This document shows positions 18,416 through 25,857 of a stretch of 64,000 nt of DNA, one piece after another. The DNA lies in assembly GCF_025147325.1 (NCBI RefSeq), contig NZ_CP102262.1, positions 248,001-312,000 on the forward strand, written 5' to 3'. The notes under the pieces are model-generated. The model had not been told where the DNA came from. It saw only the letters and a program-made list of their open reading frames with translations, and made no database searches. This DNA comes from Bacteroides stercoris ATCC 43183. Its GTDB lineage: Bacteria > Bacteroidota > Bacteroidia > Bacteroidales > Bacteroidaceae. Position 1 is the first letter of the stretch. Each line of letters opens with the position of its first letter. Made by a program: the position numbers and the translations under genes.

Positions 18416-18716
18416 AAGGCATGATTTGTTTAGGTGATTGATTTTGTGTTTCACTGTCCGCAATAATTCTTTCAATATCGGAAGACTTATAATAAATCTT
18501 GCTACCGATTTGAGAATAAGCCAGTCGTCCACTACTTCGGTAATATTGCAGCGTTCGTTTACTAAAACCTAACAACAGGCATACTTCCTGACTATCCAGC
18601 CAGTTTTCGACATTCTGCGTATGAGTGCTGCACAAACCTTCTATTCGTTTGGCAAACTCAGTGAACCGTTCGCAGACATACGAAAAGGTTCTCTTTTCAA
18701 TGGTTACTACTTCCAT
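18402..18716 (-). CDS. Excisionase-like helix-turn-helix protein
   Basis: 104 aa from the ATG at 18716 (MEVVTIEKRTFSYVCERF). The HTH is WLDSQEVCLLLGFSKRTLQYYRSSGRL, with the wing SKIYYKSSDIERII. It is paralogous in layout to the protein at 17775. Its gene is first in the minus-strand set and diverges from the Crp-like gene across a 219-bp intergenic region. Confidence 0.85.
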   Translation of the reverse strand: MEVVTIEKRTFSYVCERFTEFAKRIEGLCSTHTQNVENWLDSQEVCLLLGFSKRTLQYYRSSGRLAYSQIGSKIYYKSSDIERIIADSETQNQSPKQIMPYDKN

Positions 18717-18935
18717 ACTTTTAATTTTAAATGGTTTATAAAACGTGTTGATTCTATTTTCATCAGCAAATGAAAGAAGAATCAAGAGCCGTTTTCAATA
18801 CTGTCTGGAAGTGGTAGGATGTTGTTCTTATTGGCACTATATATGAGATACAAGACATTACGGCATGATTTTTAGTGCCAGATTATTCAATACAGCTATT
18901 ATTATTCGTATCTTCGCAATTATAAAGTATTTGAA

Positions 18936-19502
18936 ATGAGTAAATTTAATGCGAATGAAGGTGTAAATGTCACAAGGTTAGAAAAACTCTTTCTTGAGAA
19001 TGGAACACTTAAAACATTTAGGAGAAATGACTATATGGTTCGTCAAAACAATAAGACGAATCATATAGGCTATGTTACATCAGGTACATTTCGCCTTACT
19101 CGCATAGACACAAACGGCAACGAATGGATTGTAGGCTACAGTTTTGAGAATGATTTCGTATGTGATTATCCCTCTTTAATTTATAGAACAAGTGCAACAG
19201 TTAGCATAAAGGCAACAACTGACTGCGAGGTCTATTTGCTCCCATTAAACGAACTCAACCAATTTTGGGAAACAGATATGGAAACACAACGTTTAGGCAG
19301 ACGAATTGCCGAAACCATGTTTGCCGAGATATACCAACGATTATTAAGATTCTATTGTGATACTCCCGAACAACGTTATCAGGCATTAATGAAACGATGC
19401 CCCGATTTACAAGAACGAATATCCCTAAAAGAAATAGCACTTTTTCTCGGTGTAACTCCTGAAACCCTAAGCAGAATCCGCAAAAAACAACAGCAAAAAT
19501 AA
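18936..19502 (+). CDS. Crp/Fnr-family transcriptional regulator
   Basis: A 188-aa protein with an N-terminal cyclic-nucleotide-binding-like beta roll (FRRNDYMVRQNNKTNHIGYVTSG up to about residue 110), a long dimerisation helix, and a C-terminal HTH (RISLKEIALFLGVTPETLSRIRKK). The ligand cannot be told. The HTH is close to the end and the protein is short, but complete. A terminator follows at once. It may control the neighbouring methyltransferase block. Confidence 0.88.
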   Translation: MSKFNANEGVNVTRLEKLFLENGTLKTFRRNDYMVRQNNKTNHIGYVTSGTFRLTRIDTNGNEWIVGYSFENDFVCDYPSLIYRTSATVSIKATTDCEVYLLPLNELNQFWETDMETQRLGRRIAETMFAEIYQRLLRFYCDTPEQRYQALMKRCPDLQERISLKEIALFLGVTPETLSRIRKKQQQK

Positions 19503-19531
19503 AGGTCTTGACTTTCGTCAAGCCTTTATTG
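19501..19531 (+). terminator. Terminator after the Crp-like gene
   Basis: AAAGG-TCTTGAC (19501-19512) pairs with GTCAAGCCTTT (19517-19527) with a one-base bulge; ATT and a T-rich stretch follow. It overlaps the stop codon. Confidence 0.6.
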
Positions 19532-19559
19532 CTTTCTACTGCTTAATATTGCCGCCATA

Positions 19560-20459
19560 ATGATAAACAGAATGATTATGGAAACTTACACTCACTTCGG
19601 CAAACAACCTGATGTTCTCAAACATCTTGTTCTCTGCGAGGTTCTTCAAATAGAGAAACCGCAGATATATGTAGAAACAAATTCAGCGTGTGCCATCTAT
19701 GCAATGGCACATACTCCCGAACAAGAATATGGTATTTATCATTTCCTAAACGAAGCGAACGAAGATGACATATTGAAAAATTCCCTTTATTATCAATTGG
19801 AGAATGAAAGTATGGCAAATGGAAACTATTTAGGTTCTCCAGCATTAGCCATGAAAGTATTGAATAATGATATTAAGGGGCATTTATTCTTTGATCTGGA
19901 AAAGGAGGCATTGGAGAATATCGAAACATTTGCAAGACACCAAGCCGTCACACCACCAATTAGAACCTTTAATTGTGATTCGGTTGATGGCGTATTAAAA
20001 ATATTGCCATCACTTCCCAAAGCTACGTTTTTACATATCGATCCTTATGAAATAGATAAACGCAATAACAACGGACATACTTATCTTGATGTATTAACCA
20101 GTGCCACCAAATTGGGAATGAAGTGTTTGCTGTGGTATGGATTTATGACGATTAACGACAAACAGGTACTCAATAAATATGTATCGGAGAAGTTAAGCAA
20201 GGCAGGCATTAAGGATTATACGTGTTCTGAATTGATTATGAACGTCATAAAAAAAGATACAGTAATCAGTAATCCGGGCATATTGGGAAGCGGAATCTTA
20301 GCGACCAACTTATCCCAAAAATCTAATGCGATGATTCAGGCTTATAGCAAAAAATTAGTTGCAATCTATAAAGATGTTCGATATAAAGAGTTTGACGGGA
20401 GCTTATACAATGACATCATTAGTAAGAAACAGAATATCAGAATCAAAAGACATCTTTAA
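19560..20459 (+). CDS. RlmJ-like putative SAM-dependent methyltransferase
   Basis: A 299-aa protein. The N-terminus (YTHFGKQPDVLKHLVLCEVL) resembles the opening of RlmJ (23S rRNA m6A2030 methyltransferase). Further similarities are GNYLGSPALAMKVL, FFDLEKEALENI, FNCDSVDGVL and HIDPYEID in the place of the catalytic DPPYE motif. The D-P-P-Y motif is altered to D-P-Y, so an N6-adenine activity is doubtful. It may instead be a small-molecule or nucleic-acid methyltransferase relative. The start is one of three close ATGs (19560, 19572, 19578). It ends 94 bp before the TetR gene. Confidence 0.55.
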   Translation: MINRMIMETYTHFGKQPDVLKHLVLCEVLQIEKPQIYVETNSACAIYAMAHTPEQEYGIYHFLNEANEDDILKNSLYYQLENESMANGNYLGSPALAMKVLNNDIKGHLFFDLEKEALENIETFARHQAVTPPIRTFNCDSVDGVLKILPSLPKATFLHIDPYEIDKRNNNGHTYLDVLTSATKLGMKCLLWYGFMTINDKQVLNKYVSEKLSKAGIKDYTCSELIMNVIKKDTVISNPGILGSGILATNLSQKSNAMIQAYSKKLVAIYKDVRYKEFDGSLYNDIISKKQNIRIKRHL

Positions 20460-20491
20460 TTCAAGTCGAGAAACAAAACTCAGAAATACTA

Positions 20492-20546
20492 TTGTTCTTT
20501 CAACAAAAGTAATTACTTTTGCAAACCATACTATATGGTATGGTTT
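20492..20546 (+). promoter_or_regulatory. Promoter with palindromic operator for the tetR-ubiE-DUF2867 operon
   Basis: TTG at 20492-20494 and TACTTTTG at 20514-20521 are spaced by 19 bp, a good Bacteroides promoter. Directly after it AAACCATAC (20523-20531) and GTATGGTTT (20538-20546) form a perfect 9-bp inverted repeat with a 6-bp centre, ending 7 bp before the TetR start. Its position over the transcription start suggests autorepression by the TetR protein. Confidence 0.7.
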
Positions 20547-20553
20547 ATGGATT

Positions 20554-21099
20554 ATGAATAAAGTAGATAAAAAACAATGGTTTGTAGTTGGTCTTGATAT
20601 CTTGGAAAAGGATGGATTCGCAAGAATCACAATAGACAACTTATGTACTCGATTGGAGATTACTAAAGGTGCATTTTATCACCACTTCAAGAACATTGAT
20701 GGGTACATTGAAGCTCTGATGAAATATTGGTTAAACCAAAATACTGTTCAAATAATTGAAGATGCAGATAAATTAGCAACTGCAAAAGAACGAATGGAAT
20801 TTATTGGTAGTGTCGTGATTAATAGATCACATAAAAGTGAACAGGTGATACGAGCTTGGAGCTTTTCTAATCAAATTGTAAAAAAGTATATCCAGCAAGT
20901 TGATGATTTGCGGATTGACTATTCAACTAAATTGAGAGTACAGTTAGGTATGTCGGAAGAGGAATCTAAAAATACTTCTGTTTTAGAATATGCAATTTTT
21001 GTCGGAATTCAGCAGTTATATCCTGATATAAATAAAAAGGATTTGGAACAACTTTATATGTTCTATTGCCAAAAACTTCAAATCAACGGTGTCAGATGA
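20554..21099 (+). CDS. TetR/AcrR-family transcriptional regulator
   Basis: 181 aa from the ATG at 20554. The N-terminal HTH is clear: GLDILEKDGFARITIDNLCTRLEITKGAFYHHFKNIDGYIEAL. The C-terminal part is a helical ligand and dimer domain. It lies right after a promoter with a strong palindrome and shares an ATGA overlap with the downstream ubiE-like gene, so it probably represses its own operon and is relieved by an unknown ligand. The longer frame from 20359 is rejected because it runs through the end of the previous gene and the promoter. Confidence 0.9.
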   Translation: MNKVDKKQWFVVGLDILEKDGFARITIDNLCTRLEITKGAFYHHFKNIDGYIEALMKYWLNQNTVQIIEDADKLATAKERMEFIGSVVINRSHKSEQVIRAWSFSNQIVKKYIQQVDDLRIDYSTKLRVQLGMSEEESKNTSVLEYAIFVGIQQLYPDINKKDLEQLYMFYCQKLQINGVR

Positions 21100-21821
21100 A
21101 GCCATATAACAAAGAGGAATCAAAAAGGATTCAGATCCGAAGGATGTTTAATAACATTGCTCCTTACTATGATAGGATATGTCACATTCTATCGTTCAAT
21201 ATAGATAGGCTTTGGAGGAAACGTTTAGTGGAACTTGTTGCCGAAAGAAAACCTACTAACATTGTTGATATAGCTACTGGAACGGGTGATGTAGCCATAA
21301 GCATGGCGAAAAAAATTCCAACTTCCCAAATAGTTGGAATTGACTTGTCGGAAGAAATGCTGAAAGTTGCACAGCAGAAAATTGAGCGTTTTAGCATTAA
21401 ACCCAACATAAGACTTTTATGTGAGGACGCTGAAAATTTGTCGCTCTCCAGTAATACTTTTGATATCATTACAATTTCATTTGGAATAAGAAATTTTGAA
21501 AATATAGTTAATGGGTTATCGGAATGCCACCGGATTTTGAAAGAGGGTGGAAGTCTATTTATTATGGAGTTTTCGACACCTAAGCATAAAGTATTCAATG
21601 TACTATATCGCATTTACTCAAAACATATTCTACCATTAATAGGTCAAGTAATATCAAATGACGACAAGGCATATAAGTATCTTCCCGAATCAATCGTAGA
21701 GTTTAATCGAGAGCATGAATTTACCGAATTATTGCTAAATAATGGTTTTGATAGTTGTATATCTATATCATTATCAAATGGTATCGCCCACATTTATATC
21801 GGTGTTAAATCTAAAATGTAG
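21096..21821 (+). CDS. UbiE/MenG-like C-methyltransferase
   Basis: A 241-aa class I SAM methyltransferase. Motifs: MFNNIAPYYDRICHILSFNID near the start, motif I VDIATGTGDVAISMAK, VGIDLSEEMLKVAQQKI, then SFGIRNFENIVNGLSECHRI and FSTPKHKVFNVLYRIYSKHILP. These are the UbiE family signatures (NxMAxxYD-like start, GIRNxxD-like block). Chromosomal UbiE/MenG methylates demethylmenaquinone. Here it is cargo on an island, in an operon with TetR (4-bp overlap) and a DUF2867 gene, so a specialised or extra quinone step is likely. The DNA is AT-rich compared with core genes. Confidence 0.88.
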   Translation: MKPYNKEESKRIQIRRMFNNIAPYYDRICHILSFNIDRLWRKRLVELVAERKPTNIVDIATGTGDVAISMAKKIPTSQIVGIDLSEEMLKVAQQKIERFSIKPNIRLLCEDAENLSLSSNTFDIITISFGIRNFENIVNGLSECHRILKEGGSLFIMEFSTPKHKVFNVLYRIYSKHILPLIGQVISNDDKAYKYLPESIVEFNREHEFTELLLNNGFDSCISISLSNGIAHIYIGVKSKM

Positions 21822-21826
21822 ATAAT

Positions 21827-22279
21827 ATGAACGAGGCTAAAATACATAACAGCAGTTTAATTAATAATTATCTCCCTGCTGATTATTTGGATTCTTTCTC
21901 AAAAGAGGTTGTAGTAAATAAAAACATTACACCTGATGCTTTCTTTGATATGGCATTCAACCGATTTCCTGCATGGATAGATTGGTTGTTAAAGCTGAGA
22001 AACAAAATAGTGAAACCTTTAGGATTAGACACTACAAGTCGCTTTTCCGATTCTGTGTGTGAAAGGAGTGCTAATGAAATTATATGGGGAATGCCCGACA
22101 AGCATCTGAATTTTAACGTTTCAATGTGGTGTGGAGAATATCGAGATGGCAAACAGGAACTTCGCATTACCACTGTTGTGAAGTACAATAACTGGTTCGG
22201 ACGATTATATTTCTTTGTTATCAGACCATTTCATAAGGTAATAATAAAATCAATCCTGAAAAATATAGATAAGAAATAA
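21827..22279 (+). CDS. DUF2867-family protein
   Basis: A 150-aa protein with the DUF2867 pattern: PADYLDSFSKEV, FFDMAFNRFPAWIDWLLKLRNKIVKPLGL, KHLNFNVSMWCGE, and the C-terminal NNWFGRLYFFVIRPFHKVIIKSIL. Function is unknown; the family often sits next to quinone or sugar epimerase genes. It starts 5 bp after the UbiE-like gene and is the last gene of the TetR operon. Confidence 0.8.
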   Translation: MNEAKIHNSSLINNYLPADYLDSFSKEVVVNKNITPDAFFDMAFNRFPAWIDWLLKLRNKIVKPLGLDTTSRFSDSVCERSANEIIWGMPDKHLNFNVSMWCGEYRDGKQELRITTVVKYNNWFGRLYFFVIRPFHKVIIKSILKNIDKK

Positions 22280-22286
22280 ATACTAA

Positions 22287-22431
22287 TACAGGCATTATTA
22301 ATAAATATCATATCTCAAGATTAGATTTACTTCAACTTGAAAACTACATTTTAGAACGCGGAACGCTACGTACTGCCAATAATGAGGAGTGTGTTACTCT
22401 AAAATATTACCGCCATTTACTAATAATATAA
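22287..22431 (+). pseudogene. Short coding remnant before the RteC-like gene
   Basis: An open stretch translating to ISRLDLLQLENYILERGT and EECVTLKYYRHLL looks protein-like but has no start and ends in TAA at 22429-22431. It may be a detached piece of the following RteC-like gene or of another mobile-element gene. Confidence 0.35.
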
Positions 22432-22441
22432 TGCGACAACA

Positions 22442-23083
22442 ATGCCAGATTGGGAGCTAACAGAACAACGCATCTATCAACTATTGAAACACCCATATCA
22501 AATTGATAAATCGGTAGTTGAAAATATGACTTCTGCATACTTAGAGTTTGTGGAAGAGTTGTTCGCTTATATTGGTAACACCAAAGACAATAAAGAAATT
22601 ATTCGTAAGTTAAACATAACTTATATAGAATTTGCCACAATAAAAGCATTTGAAGAGTCTACACCTACCGAAAACAATAAACAAAAAATAGTTTTTCTAA
22701 ATAAATTGATAACCCTAATAGAAAAAGAACAAGATTTACTTTACCGTCAAATGGAATATCCCAAATTCTTTATCAACATAGAATCGGAATGGAAATCACC
22801 TATCTGTACAAACTCGGACGTGATAAAACTTATTGACATAATGGAGCTGGCTTGTGGATTTTTCTATCTAATGGATGGGCTTCTGCGTATCGACAATAAG
22901 GCGTTACACCTGATAGATGTTACACGTATCTTTGAAAAGATGTTCAACGTTAATTTGGGGGATATTTACAAGAAAGAAGAAGCTGTAATCAAACGCAAGC
23001 CGATTAAAATAACAGAGTTTTTGGACAGGCTAAAATCTGCCATCATTCAAAAAAGTAAAGACGAGGGTTATTACCAGCCATAA
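22442..23083 (+). CDS. RteC-domain-like protein
   Basis: The 213-aa protein is helical. The last 90 residues fit the C-terminal half of RteC, the transcriptional activator of CTnDOT excision: VIKLIDIMELACGFFYLMDG, IDVTRIFEKMFNVNLGDIYK and KRKPIKITEFLDRLKSAII. The N-terminal half is less like RteC. A coding remnant upstream suggests some rearrangement. In context it may control excision or mobilization of the island. Start ATG at 22442, with TTG-rich leader DNA before it. Confidence 0.6.
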   Translation: MPDWELTEQRIYQLLKHPYQIDKSVVENMTSAYLEFVEELFAYIGNTKDNKEIIRKLNITYIEFATIKAFEESTPTENNKQKIVFLNKLITLIEKEQDLLYRQMEYPKFFINIESEWKSPICTNSDVIKLIDIMELACGFFYLMDGLLRIDNKALHLIDVTRIFEKMFNVNLGDIYKKEEAVIKRKPIKITEFLDRLKSAIIQKSKDEGYYQP

Positions 23084-23131
23084 AAACGAAAAATATTCTA
23101 TTCTGTTTATCAGCAAGATAGCAGTTATTTG

Positions 23132-23158
23132 TAGGGGAGTACCAGTGGTATTCCCCTA
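23132..23158. repeat. Near-perfect palindrome before the mobilization region
   Basis: TAGGGGAGTACC (23132-23143) and GGTATTCCCCTA (23147-23158) pair with one G-T and a 3-bp centre. It could be a regulator site for the downstream HTH gene or an RNA hairpin. Confidence 0.55.
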
Positions 23159-23237
23159 ACTAACCTACACCGATTTGCCGACCTTTGCTTCATCAATCGA
23201 TTGAAAAATTTAATGTTCAACTAAAAAATGAAGCAAA

Positions 23238-23588
23238 ATGTATATAGACAATGAAAACTTCGACAAGTGGATGGAACGGCTATCAAAAAAGCTCTCCGAA
23301 ATTGGGCAAGACCTGAAATCCCTTATCAATACCAACAATATACTGGACGAGAATGATAAGATACTCGATAATCAGGATTTAGCTTTTCTGTTGAAAGTAT
23401 CTTTCCGAACCCTGCAACGGTATCGGGCAAGTGGCAAACTTCCTTACTTTATGATAAGTCATAAGACCTACTATCGGGCTGCTGACATCCGGACATTTAT
23501 TCAAGAAAATGCTGATTGTAAGACCTACGAACGGTTCAAAAAAGAAAATCAACTTGATAAGCAAAGCACTGCAAAACAGGGTGAGTAA
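23238..23588 (+). CDS. Helix-turn-helix protein of the mobile-element type
   Basis: A 116-aa protein with a central MerR/excisionase-like HTH: LDNQDLAFLLKVSFRTLQRYRASGKLPYFM with the wing KTYYRAADIRTFI. The N-terminal helix is charged (MERLSKKLSEIGQDLKSL). It sits just before the oriT-like region and the mobilization genes, a standard position for such a protein in Bacteroides mobilizable elements. Confidence 0.82.
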   Translation: MYIDNENFDKWMERLSKKLSEIGQDLKSLINTNNILDENDKILDNQDLAFLLKVSFRTLQRYRASGKLPYFMISHKTYYRAADIRTFIQENADCKTYERFKKENQLDKQSTAKQGE

Positions 23589-23619
23589 TGGCACACACCT
23601 GATGTAGCACCATCGCTCC

Positions 23620-23798
23620 CCATTTAGCAGAAACCGCCTCGCCCTGTGGCTCGGCTCATTTCGCTAAATGAAGCAAGAGGGAACTAGACAAGTCCTGTTC
23701 TTCCCTCTTGCCCTGCGGGGTAAAGCCTTCGGCTTTAGCGTGTTACAAGAACACGCTGTAATGACACCTATAATAAGCATTTTCTTTGTAATGCTTAT
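23620..23798. other. Hairpin-rich probable oriT region
   Basis: Five inverted repeats follow one another in 180 bp: ATTTAGC/GCTAAAT (about 23621 and 23663), a perfect 11-bp pair 23673-23683 with 23701-23711, AAAGCC/GGCTTT (23722-23736), AGCGTGTT/AACACGCT (23737-23757) and ATAAGCAT/ATGCTTAT (23773-23798). The region is GC-richer than its surroundings and lies directly before the btgA/btgB-type genes. A relaxase substrate here is an inference from position and structure. Confidence 0.5.
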
Positions 23799-23843
23799 TA
23801 TCAGGTATTTATCTATTCATATTTCTATAAAAAAGCAATTACC

Positions 23844-24428
23844 ATGCCAAACAGCAATCGAAAAACAATATTCACTACCATTTCCATAGACAAGGAAACG
23901 GCAGCTTTGGTAGAGAAGATATGCAAACGCTATTCCCTGAAAAAGAGCGAAGTTGTAAAGTTGGCGTTCGGGTATATAGATAAGGCACATATCAACCCAT
24001 CCGAAGCACCTGAATCCGTTAAATCAGAACTGGCGAAAATAAATAAAAGGCAGAATGATATTATCCGCTTCATTCACCACTATGAGGAAGAACAGCTGAA
24101 TCCCATGATACGGGTTACAAATTCAATCGCTTTACGTTTCGATACTATCGGCAAAACTTTAGAAGCTCTTATTCTCTCTCAACTGGAAGCTAGTCAGGAG
24201 AAACACAAAGCCGTACTCAAAAAGTTAAGTGAACAGTTCTGTAATCATGCTGATGTTATAAATAATCAATCGAAACAAATAAACGCACTCTACCAGATAC
24301 ACCAACGGGATTATAAAAAGTTACTTCACCTGATACAACTCTATTCAGAACTTTCTGCTTGTGGTGTGATGGATAGCAAAAGGAAAGAGAACCTAAAAAC
24401 TGAAATCGGTAATCCGATAAACACATAG
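23844..24428 (+). CDS. BfmA/BtgA-family mobilization protein
   Basis: A 194-aa protein with an N-terminal ribbon-helix-helix-like region (IFTTISIDKETAALVEKICKRYSLKKSEVVKLAFGYI) and a long helical, partly coiled C-terminal part. The sequence fits BfmA/BtgA mobilization proteins, which assist the relaxase at oriT. The stop is 4 bp before the next gene, so the two are translationally linked. The overlapping frame at 23668 is not a gene. Confidence 0.85.
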   Translation: MPNSNRKTIFTTISIDKETAALVEKICKRYSLKKSEVVKLAFGYIDKAHINPSEAPESVKSELAKINKRQNDIIRFIHHYEEEQLNPMIRVTNSIALRFDTIGKTLEALILSQLEASQEKHKAVLKKLSEQFCNHADVINNQSKQINALYQIHQRDYKKLLHLIQLYSELSACGVMDSKRKENLKTEIGNPINT

Positions 24429-24432
24429 AGTT

Positions 24433-25344
24433 ATGCACATAGATTTTGCCCCGCCATCAAACGGAACATATAATAATTCAGGAAGTTGCCGACAGCTAGC
24501 AAATTATATGGAACATGAGGATTTAGAACGAATGGAAAAAGGCATCTATACCGAAGGCTTTTTCAATCTGACTGATGACAATATCTATAAATCAAAGGTT
24601 ATAAAAAATATAGACAGTAATATCGGTCAGCTATTAAAAACGGATGCCAAGTTTTATGCTATCCATGTAAGCCCATCGGAAAAGGAACTTCGGCTAATGG
24701 GAAATACCGAGCAGGAACAAGCCGAAGCTATGAAACGGTATATCCGGAAAGTGGTTATTCCGGAATATGCGAAGAACTTCAACAAAGGATTATCGGCGGA
24801 GGATATTAAGTTTTATGGGAAGATACATTTTAGTCGGGACAGGTCGGACAATGAGCTGAATATGCACTGTCACTTGATTGTCAGCCGGAAAGACCAGACT
24901 AACAAAAAGAAACTATCTCCGCTTACCAACCATAAGAACACCACGAAAGGGACAGTTAAGGGAGGTTTTGACAGAAAGAACCTGTTCCAACAACTAGAGC
25001 AAGGATTTGATAAACTATTCAGCTACCAACGCCAACTAACTGAAACCTTTGAATACTGCAACACGATGAAGAACGGCAGTATCTCCGAGCAACTTAAAAT
25101 GCAGGAACGGCAAATTAATGAGACGAAAGTACAGCCAGCTAATCAGCTAAATGTTGGGACAGCGATACAGCCGGACATACCAACATTGCAACAGTCGGAA
25201 AATAAACAATCTAATATTAATATGCCAGATTTAGGCCTATCCTCTGTTTTGGGTTTGTTTACTCCTGATGTAGCCAACAAAGAGGATGAGAAAGCTCCCA
25301 TGAAAAGAAAAAAGAAGAAACCCAAACGGGGATTCAGGCAGTAG
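24433..25344 (+). CDS. BtgB-type relaxase (DUF5712-like mobilization protein)
   Basis: A 303-aa protein that should nick oriT and lead DNA transfer with a helper conjugation machine. Seen: MHIDFAPPSNGTYNNSGSCR at the start, FYAIHVSPSEKEL, FYGKIHFSRDRSDNELNMHCHLIVSRKD with a H-x-H metal-binding motif, and a basic C-terminus (KRKKKKPKRGF). These match the BtgB relaxases of small Bacteroides mobilizable elements. A Tyr near residue 26 or 141 could be the nucleophile, which I cannot decide. Starts 4 bp after btgA. Confidence 0.83.
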   Translation: MHIDFAPPSNGTYNNSGSCRQLANYMEHEDLERMEKGIYTEGFFNLTDDNIYKSKVIKNIDSNIGQLLKTDAKFYAIHVSPSEKELRLMGNTEQEQAEAMKRYIRKVVIPEYAKNFNKGLSAEDIKFYGKIHFSRDRSDNELNMHCHLIVSRKDQTNKKKLSPLTNHKNTTKGTVKGGFDRKNLFQQLEQGFDKLFSYQRQLTETFEYCNTMKNGSISEQLKMQERQINETKVQPANQLNVGTAIQPDIPTLQQSENKQSNINMPDLGLSSVLGLFTPDVANKEDEKAPMKRKKKKPKRGFRQ

Positions 25345-25600
25345 TGCGATTGTTCCCGAAGTTATTTCCCGCTCTTGGCTTTCCGGCCGTTTGTAGGGCG
25401 AAAGCCCACGGGAATAACCAACGGTGCGAGAATAACTTCTACCATCGTGAGGTTGCGGGACGAAGCAAAGAAAGAAAAAATATGATTTGAATAGGGTCTA
25501 AACTTCAACTCAAAATATATTTCATCACTGTTTTCCTAAGTTATTAAAGCAAAACATAAATAGTCCTTAAAAACATCCCCAAAAAATTCCTATCTTTAAC
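25345..25600. other. GC-rich gap after the relaxase
   Basis: About 150 bp of GC-rich, hairpin-prone DNA (for example GGGCGAAAGCCC), then AT-rich DNA leading to the HTH gene. A weak -7 like box TATCTTTA at about 25590-25597 may be the promoter of the downstream HTH gene. No ORF is convincing. Confidence 0.4.
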
Positions 25601-25621
25601 GAAAAATCAAATCCACGAAGT

Positions 25622-25819
25622 ATGAATAGAATCAAAGATGTTCTTAGCGAAAAAGAAATCAAACAAACGTGGCTTGCTGAAAAATTAGGCAAAAGCTTCA
25701 AGATTGTGAATGCTTATGCTTGCAACCAAAAGCAGCCAAGTTTGGAGACGCTTTTTCAGATTGCGGAGATTTTACAATTCAATCCAAAAGATTTAATCGA
25801 CACCAAAGATAGGAAATAA
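25622..25819 (+). CDS. XRE/Cro-C1-type helix-turn-helix regulator
   Basis: A 65-aa single-domain protein: VLSEKEIKQTWLAEKLGKSF and QPSLETLFQIAEILQFNPKDLI are the canonical Cro/C1 helices. It is 38 bp upstream of the large nuclease-like gene in the same direction. The arrangement matches control of a restriction or defence gene by a small C-protein-like repressor or activator. Confidence 0.85.
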   Translation: MNRIKDVLSEKEIKQTWLAEKLGKSFKIVNAYACNQKQPSLETLFQIAEILQFNPKDLIDTKDRK

Positions 25820-25857
25820 GGAGATTTTACCACCAATAGAAGCTAAAATACAATACA

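Noticed and set aside
18416..18532. Longer start of the DUF3876-type gene
   Set aside because: The extra 39 codons overlap the upstream HTH gene; the ATG at 18415 gives the normal family length and a coupled overlap.
23668..23889. 73-aa ORF before the btgA-like gene
   Set aside because: It covers the hairpin-rich oriT-like segment and overlaps the start of the btgA-like gene in another frame; composition is not protein-like.
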